From assembly GCA_027625915.1 (NCBI GenBank), contig JANTQA010000026.1, positions 3,720,001 through 3,784,000 of the forward strand: a stretch of DNA of 64,000 nt, in the 5' to 3' direction. Source of the stretch: Anaeramoeba flamelloides (Eukaryota; Metamonada; Anaeramoebidae). Position 1 is the stretch's first letter. Each line of letters opens with the position of its first letter. The translations under genes were made by a program, and so were the position numbers. The notes under the pieces were generated by a model. That model did no database searches. It worked only from the letters and a program-made list of their open reading frames with translations, and was not told the DNA's origin. This document shows positions 58,976-64,000 of the stretch, piece after piece.

Positions 58976-59447
58976 ATATTGCTTTCAAAAGATATCGCTA
59001 AATTAAATTGAAAAACTGATTTTTTTTTGTTTTCGATTTTTTTTTTTTTTATTTCATTTTCTTGTTTTAGATTTAATATATATTCCCTGTTTTTTCTGAA
59101 AATTTTTTAAATTTTTATTATTTGTTTATTCTTAATACTCAATCTAAAACTTCACTCCTTGCAACTAATATCAAAAAAAATAAAAATAAAATAAAATAAT
59201 AAAAATACACCACAAATATGTTATTTTTTTTTTAAAAGTGGATAATTTTGATAAAAGGTGTTATTTAAAATCTTAATGAATTAAACCGTTATATTTTCTT
59301 TATTACATAAATTTCTCATAATTTTGTAAAAATAATTAAAAAAAATGTATAATTGATTTCTGAAATAGTGTTTTCAAGATTTTTAATTTTCAGAATTTAT
59401 TTTTTCAGAATTTATTTTTTTTTCCTTATATTTCTAAAATAATCAAG

Positions 59448-59450
<3 letters not shown>

Positions 59451-59482
<32 letters not shown>
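59451..59482. repeat. TA microsatellite
   Basis: Sixteen uninterrupted TA units at the left border of an inverted family E copy. Confidence 0.95.
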
Positions 59483-59484
<2 letters not shown>

Positions 59485-60025
59485 TTTAGTATTCAACTAC
59501 TATTAATAATTAAATCCTATTATTAATTTACTTTTAAATCATTTCAAATAAATAAAAACCTGATATTTAAAAAAAATGTAATTAAATTAAAAAACATTAA
59601 AAAAGGTGAAGCTTAATTTTTGAAATGAGCATTAACTAATATTTTATTAATGAAATTTATACTAAAAAAAGGTTTAACAAGTAAATTTTTTGCTAATAAT
59701 CAATTGATTTTAAAAGACATTATAAAGTTTCAATTTTCCAAATGATTATTAGTCTTTTGAAAGATTTTTTTTTAATTGATTTACAAAAAAAAAAAAAAAA
59801 ATCAAAAAAAAAAGAAAAAGAAAGAATTTAAAAAAAAAAAAAGAAAAAAGAAAAGAAAAGCAAAATGAAAATTTAAAATATTGAAAATAAAAATTTGATT
59901 AAATTAGAAAAAATGATTTTGATCTAGAAATTAAAGGGTTTTTTTTTTTGATATAAGAATACATAAAAAAAAATACTAAACTACTTCTAATAGCATTATA
60001 AAGTGATTTAAGATTTTTGAAAAAT
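59482..60025 (-). repeat. Family E repeat (inverted), truncated
   Basis: Shares the segment read on the minus strand as GTAGTTGAATACTAAATGAT, a purine tract near 59,800-59,870 and the right end AGATTTTTGAAAAA. The left tip is replaced by the TA tract. Confidence 0.55.
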
Positions 60026-61741
60026 ATCTTTATTAAAATTTCTATCAAATATTTAAAATAGTCATAGAGATTATTACCACAAGGTTTAAGATTAGTTAGA
60101 AGTCAGAAAATTATCAAAGGAGGATACAAAATAATAATAATGATACACAAAAAAAAAAAAAAAAACTGATAACAAAAAAATACAAATTGTTTTTTTTTTT
60201 CAAGTTGAGAAATAATCTAAAAAAAAAAAAAAAAAAAAAAAAATATTTCTTGATTTCAAGAATTGTTCTTTGAAGAAAAAAACAAAAAGTAGTTGATTTG
60301 ATAAACTAGAATCTATGTTAAAAATTACTCGATTATTAAAATTTTGAATAATGTGGTGTGTCTTAGAATAATACTATATAAAGGGATATCATTATAAGAA
60401 TTTTTATTTATTTTAAAGTTTCTTTTTAACTTTAACTGTTTAGTTTTTCTTTTCTTAATTAGATTTTGTCATCATTTTCAGGTTTTAATTAATATTTGCA
60501 AATAAAAATTTTATTGGACTTTTATTTTTTTTTTTAATGTTTCAATATTTTTTTGTATAATTTTGAAAATTTATTTTGATAATGTAACTAGTCTTTTAGG
60601 TAAAATATTGATATTGAAATAAATATATTAAAAATATTATCTGATATTTTTCAAATGATTGATTAGAATATTATTTTTATTTATTTGAAAATTATTTTAA
60701 AGATGTAAAAAGAAGGATAAATCTAACAAAGTTTTTAGTTTATTTTTCTGCAATTTTTTTTAGAAAGATGTATTTTCAAATGATATTATTAGTTTAATAA
60801 ATTTAAAATAATTAATAAAAGTTAAATTTGAGAAAAAGAAAATAAAAGATTGTAAAAATGATTTTTTTGATGGCTTCGATAATTTTAGAAAATTGAATCT
60901 AAGAAACACCTATAATTTTAGTCAAAAGTGATAATTAATAATAAATTCTTTTCAAAGTTAGAATTCTGGAAAACTGGGTAAAGTGGTAGGGTTAAGAAAA
61001 GTAAATTTTGTTGGGGGGATATTATAGTTAGAAAAAGTTGAAAAATAATTTAAAAAAAAAAAAAAAAAAAAGGTATTAATGATATTTTTTTAAGTATTAT
61101 TGAAAAAAATTTTGTAAAAAGAATTTCAAAAGTTTGTAATTTTAGACTAATTTAGTAAAAATAAAATTAATTTAAAGATTAAAATAACAAGATAACATAC
61201 AACTGTTCCAAACCTAACGTGAAATTTGAGAGACATAGAAATTGTCTTTTTGTCTCAGTTAAATATATAAAAAAAAAAAATCTTCGGTTATACTAAATCA
61301 TATATATTTTATGGTTTAAAAAAGGTTTTTTAAAAAAAATTCTTATTTGAATGGCTGGGAAAAAAAAATCTTGTTGTTTTTGAAACAAATTCAAAAATTT
61401 AAAATAAAGCTTCCAAAGATCGAATTTGATGATTTCTTAAAAATGGTCTTGCCTTTTGATTTTACGTTGTTTAGATTTTAAGGATCCAGCAAAAACCTGA
61501 AAATTTTTCTAAATTATTGATAATTCAGAAGTTTTGTAGTTGAAAAATTCAAATTCTCAAATTTTCTCTCAATGATAAATTTTTGTTCTATTATAAAATT
61601 TTACTGGTTTGTAATAGTCTATCACATAACAATAAAATCCGGTCATAAAAAGATAAAGTATGATACAGAAAATTAATTTTCTGTTTATGATAGATTTGAC
61701 TGTAGAGATGATGTAAGTGGCTTTATATTATTATTTAATCT

Positions 61742-61775
<34 letters not shown>

Positions 61776-61913
61776 ATGTAAGTTTCTTTATTTGTTTAAA
61801 AGAGTGGTAAAGTAAAATTTATTAGAAAAAAAATTGGTGTATAAATTTGATCTAAAATAGAATATCAAAAGAATAAAAGAATAAAATAAAATTAGAAATT
61901 AAAATCTAATAAA
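60026..61913. other. Gene-free AT-rich stretch downstream of the repeat-protein gene
   Basis: No exon or RNA is visible. Long A runs occur at about 60,221, 61,052 and 61,743. Confidence 0.4.
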
Positions 61914-64000
61914 TTAAAAGTTTCCACAGAAGAATTGAGATAAAAGACCGAGAGCAGAGCACCAAGTAAGGATGTCTGTCATATAATCTGGGGAGTGTTG
62001 TTCACAATCACTGACTGAAAGAGTAAAGATATCTCTAGCTTGATTTCCGCATTTATCTGTAGCGATGATTTCGATTTCATAGACACCGTTACAATCTGGT
62101 TCACCGGTAAAAGTTCTTGTTTGAGGATCGAATTCTAACCAGCTTGGAAGAAGGGTTGATTCTGGAGTTGGTTCTACATTTTCGTCACTTTCTTGATTAT
62201 CATCTTCAGCTAATAATTGTAGAGGTTGCTCTGGTGATTGGTCTGGGACGTATAGTTGAGCAGTAAATGTTAATTCGTCATTTAAAGGATCGACGATTGA
62301 TTCTTCAGGGATTTGGTAAGTCCAAGGGTCACCTGATTCGAGCCACATGCTACCTAAAGGATTTTTTGACGTAAGGTTCTGGATCGACGATATTTAAAGC
62401 AAAGGTAGCGTCGTTTGAATCACCGCATTGGTCATAACCGCTTACGATGAAATGGTAAGTTCTACTACAGACATCTGGGGTAATACCTTGCATGATACCT
62501 GTTGTTTCATCAAATTCTAACCAATCTGGGATATTTGGTTCTTGCATGTCAGCGATTGTAAGGTGATATTTGACTTCATCGTTATCAGGATCGGCGAATG
62601 TTTGTGGTGGGATTTGGAAGACAAACCAATGGTTACCATGTTCTTCTTGGTCTTCGAGTTCGTTGATGAGTTCAGGAGCAGCGTTTTTGATAATGATCAT
62701 AAAGTCTGAATAAGCTTCTTGACCTGAGCATCCATCATCAGCAAATACTCTTAATTCGATGACATGTCTCTTGCATCTGAATTCAGGGACAGTACCAGAG
62801 AAAGTTCTTGTGTCTGGGTTGAAGCTTAACCAGTCTGGTAATTCCTCAGTATTTTGGGTTAATCTGATGGCAGAATATGTAAGTGTATTACCTTCATAGT
62901 CGTCAAAGGTCTTTTTCATCGAAGGTATATTCAAAGTAATTTCCGTATAATGCGTTTTGATCTTCGAGAGGGATTTCCACTTGAGGAACGTTGTTATGCG
63001 AATGGATACTGAATGGCTTATATCCCTTATTGTGGCAAGGGTCTTCAGCAACAATTTGGAGGCACCATGTTTCACTACAAACATCATCAGGGACTGTACC
63101 TGATAATAATTGGCTCTCTGGATCATAAGATAACCATTCAGGGTAGTTACATGTCTCATCGATACATTCAACGGTGAGTGTTAATTCACGTTGTTCAGGG
63201 TCGACGAACCATTCGTTAAGGAGTGTCATTTCGAAATATTCACCAGGAGCGACAAATTGTGTTTCAATGTCTTCATCTGAGGGAATTGGTGCTTCTGTAT
63301 CCTTAATTGTGATTTTGAATGAGCCTGTTGCAGTATGAGTACAACTGTCTTCTGCAGTAACTTCAATCTCAATTTCGACATCACAAAGTTCTGGAACAGA
63401 TCCGACAAAGGTATCACCAGTCGTTGCATCGAGCGAAATCCAATTATAATCTGTTTCTTCTAACACATCAGCATTTGTAACAGTGAAAGAATATGCAAAT
63501 GATGTATCGATATCATCAACAAATGCGTTTGAAGGTATTTGATAATTTAAGATTTCATCTGAGAAAATTATTTGGTTTTCTAAGACACCTTCGTTATATG
63601 TAGGCGCGTCATTGGTAATGGTGAGTGAAAATTCATCGACGAGAGCTTCATTACATCCGTCATTTACTGTAATATGGAAATAATGTACACCATCACATTG
63701 TTCACTTAGCGTTACATCAAGATAATATTTGTCATAGGTTTCTTCATCATTCATGTCAGTGATCCAATAGGTTTCATCAATAGTTTCATTTGTAACTGTA
63801 TCACCTGATTTATTAAGTTTAAGAATCTCCCAATTTAACTCAGAATCATCTGGATCGTTGAAAAATTGTCCATAGTCAATTGTCATTGTTATCTTTGAGG
63901 CTTCCGTCGTGTAATCTGGAACACCTTGACCAATGAGTTCTGGTTCTTGATTGATAAAATTAAGTGTCAATTGATGAGATACTGATTGTTCACATCGATC
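61914..64000 (-). CDS. Cadherin-like (CADG/He_PIG) repeat protein, 3' part, two frame breaks
   Basis: The C-terminal ~695 residues of a larger, probably secreted or surface protein; the 5' end is right of the window. It contains the tail of one repeat and six more of about 100-115 residues. Each follows the dystroglycan-type cadherin-like / putative-Ig plan: an aPxVxxxLxDQ-like start, FxDPDxDxLxY, LPDWLSFNPDTRTFSGTVPE, then AxDxCGxxAxxxFxIxI. Every repeat has one Cys just after the VPE-like turn and one in ADDxC, so a conserved disulphide is likely. The last ~30 residues (WCSALGLLSQFFCGNF) are hydrophobic but too short for a clear anchor. The frame changes near 62,910-62,916 and at a T6 run (62,362-62,367); repeats continue across both. 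No intron is seen. The role is probably adhesion or binding; no ligand can be inferred. Confidence 0.85.

Noticed and set aside
1-64000. CRISPR arrays, operons, bacterial promoters and rRNA
   Set aside because: None is present; the tandem and inverted repeats are eukaryotic MITE-like elements and microsatellites.

Overview
The window looks like nuclear DNA of a very AT-rich, intron-bearing protist. Coding exons stand out as islands of balanced codons in a background of poly-A/T runs, TA microsatellites and degenerate repeats. All recognisable products are eukaryotic (CCT chaperonin, cytosolic uL24/L26, eIF3b, an oxysterol-binding-family protein), introns are GT-AG, and the standard code fits with TAA as the usual stop. 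The host may be an amoeboid or flagellate protist such as Anaeramoeba, because Lys/Glu-rich low-complexity inserts and cadherin-like repeat proteins occur together. That placement is a guess from style, not a measured one.

Layout: the first two exons of CCT6 lie at 602-1817 (minus) and run off the left edge. A four-exon RPL26 gene is at 10,728-11,569 (plus); its first exon is only 16 nt. A four-exon ORP (oxysterol-binding-related) gene spans 18,299-26,448 (minus) and is split by a 6.6-kb intron full of repeats. A two-exon EIF3B gene is at 37,332-39,897 (plus). A ten-helix, DMT-like membrane protein gene runs from 55,008 to 53,422 (minus), with a well-supported last exon 4.8 kb away at 48,546-48,666. 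The 3' part of a large gene made of cadherin-like (CADG/He_PIG) repeats fills 61,914-64,000 (minus) and runs off the right edge. The genes are unrelated housekeeping or surface functions and form no operon or pathway.

Most of the rest is a dense layer of small, non-autonomous repeats. I sorted these by eye into families A to I and L. Family B (458 bp, long terminal inverted repeats, 3-bp TWA duplications) looks PIF/Harbinger-like. Family C (about 195 bp, palindromic, TA duplications, ends CAGTCAG) looks Tc1/mariner-like. Family D has TIRs starting GAGGTTTTGATGATAAC and subterminal arrays of ATCGCGAT. Families E, F and G sit against TA microsatellites, and E-F-E forms a run at 45.1-46.9 kb. 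Several insertions are nested, giving filled and empty sites inside the window. Worn remnants of a non-LTR (LINE) reverse transcriptase are present near 17.1-17.8 and 42.7-43.1 kb.

Points most worth checking are the ATCGCGAT-array element, the microsatellite-bound families, the unidentified coding relics at 9.77-10.2 and 20.27-20.69 kb, the fold-back at 47.6 kb, and three single-base frame breaks in A/T-rich runs in two otherwise intact host genes.
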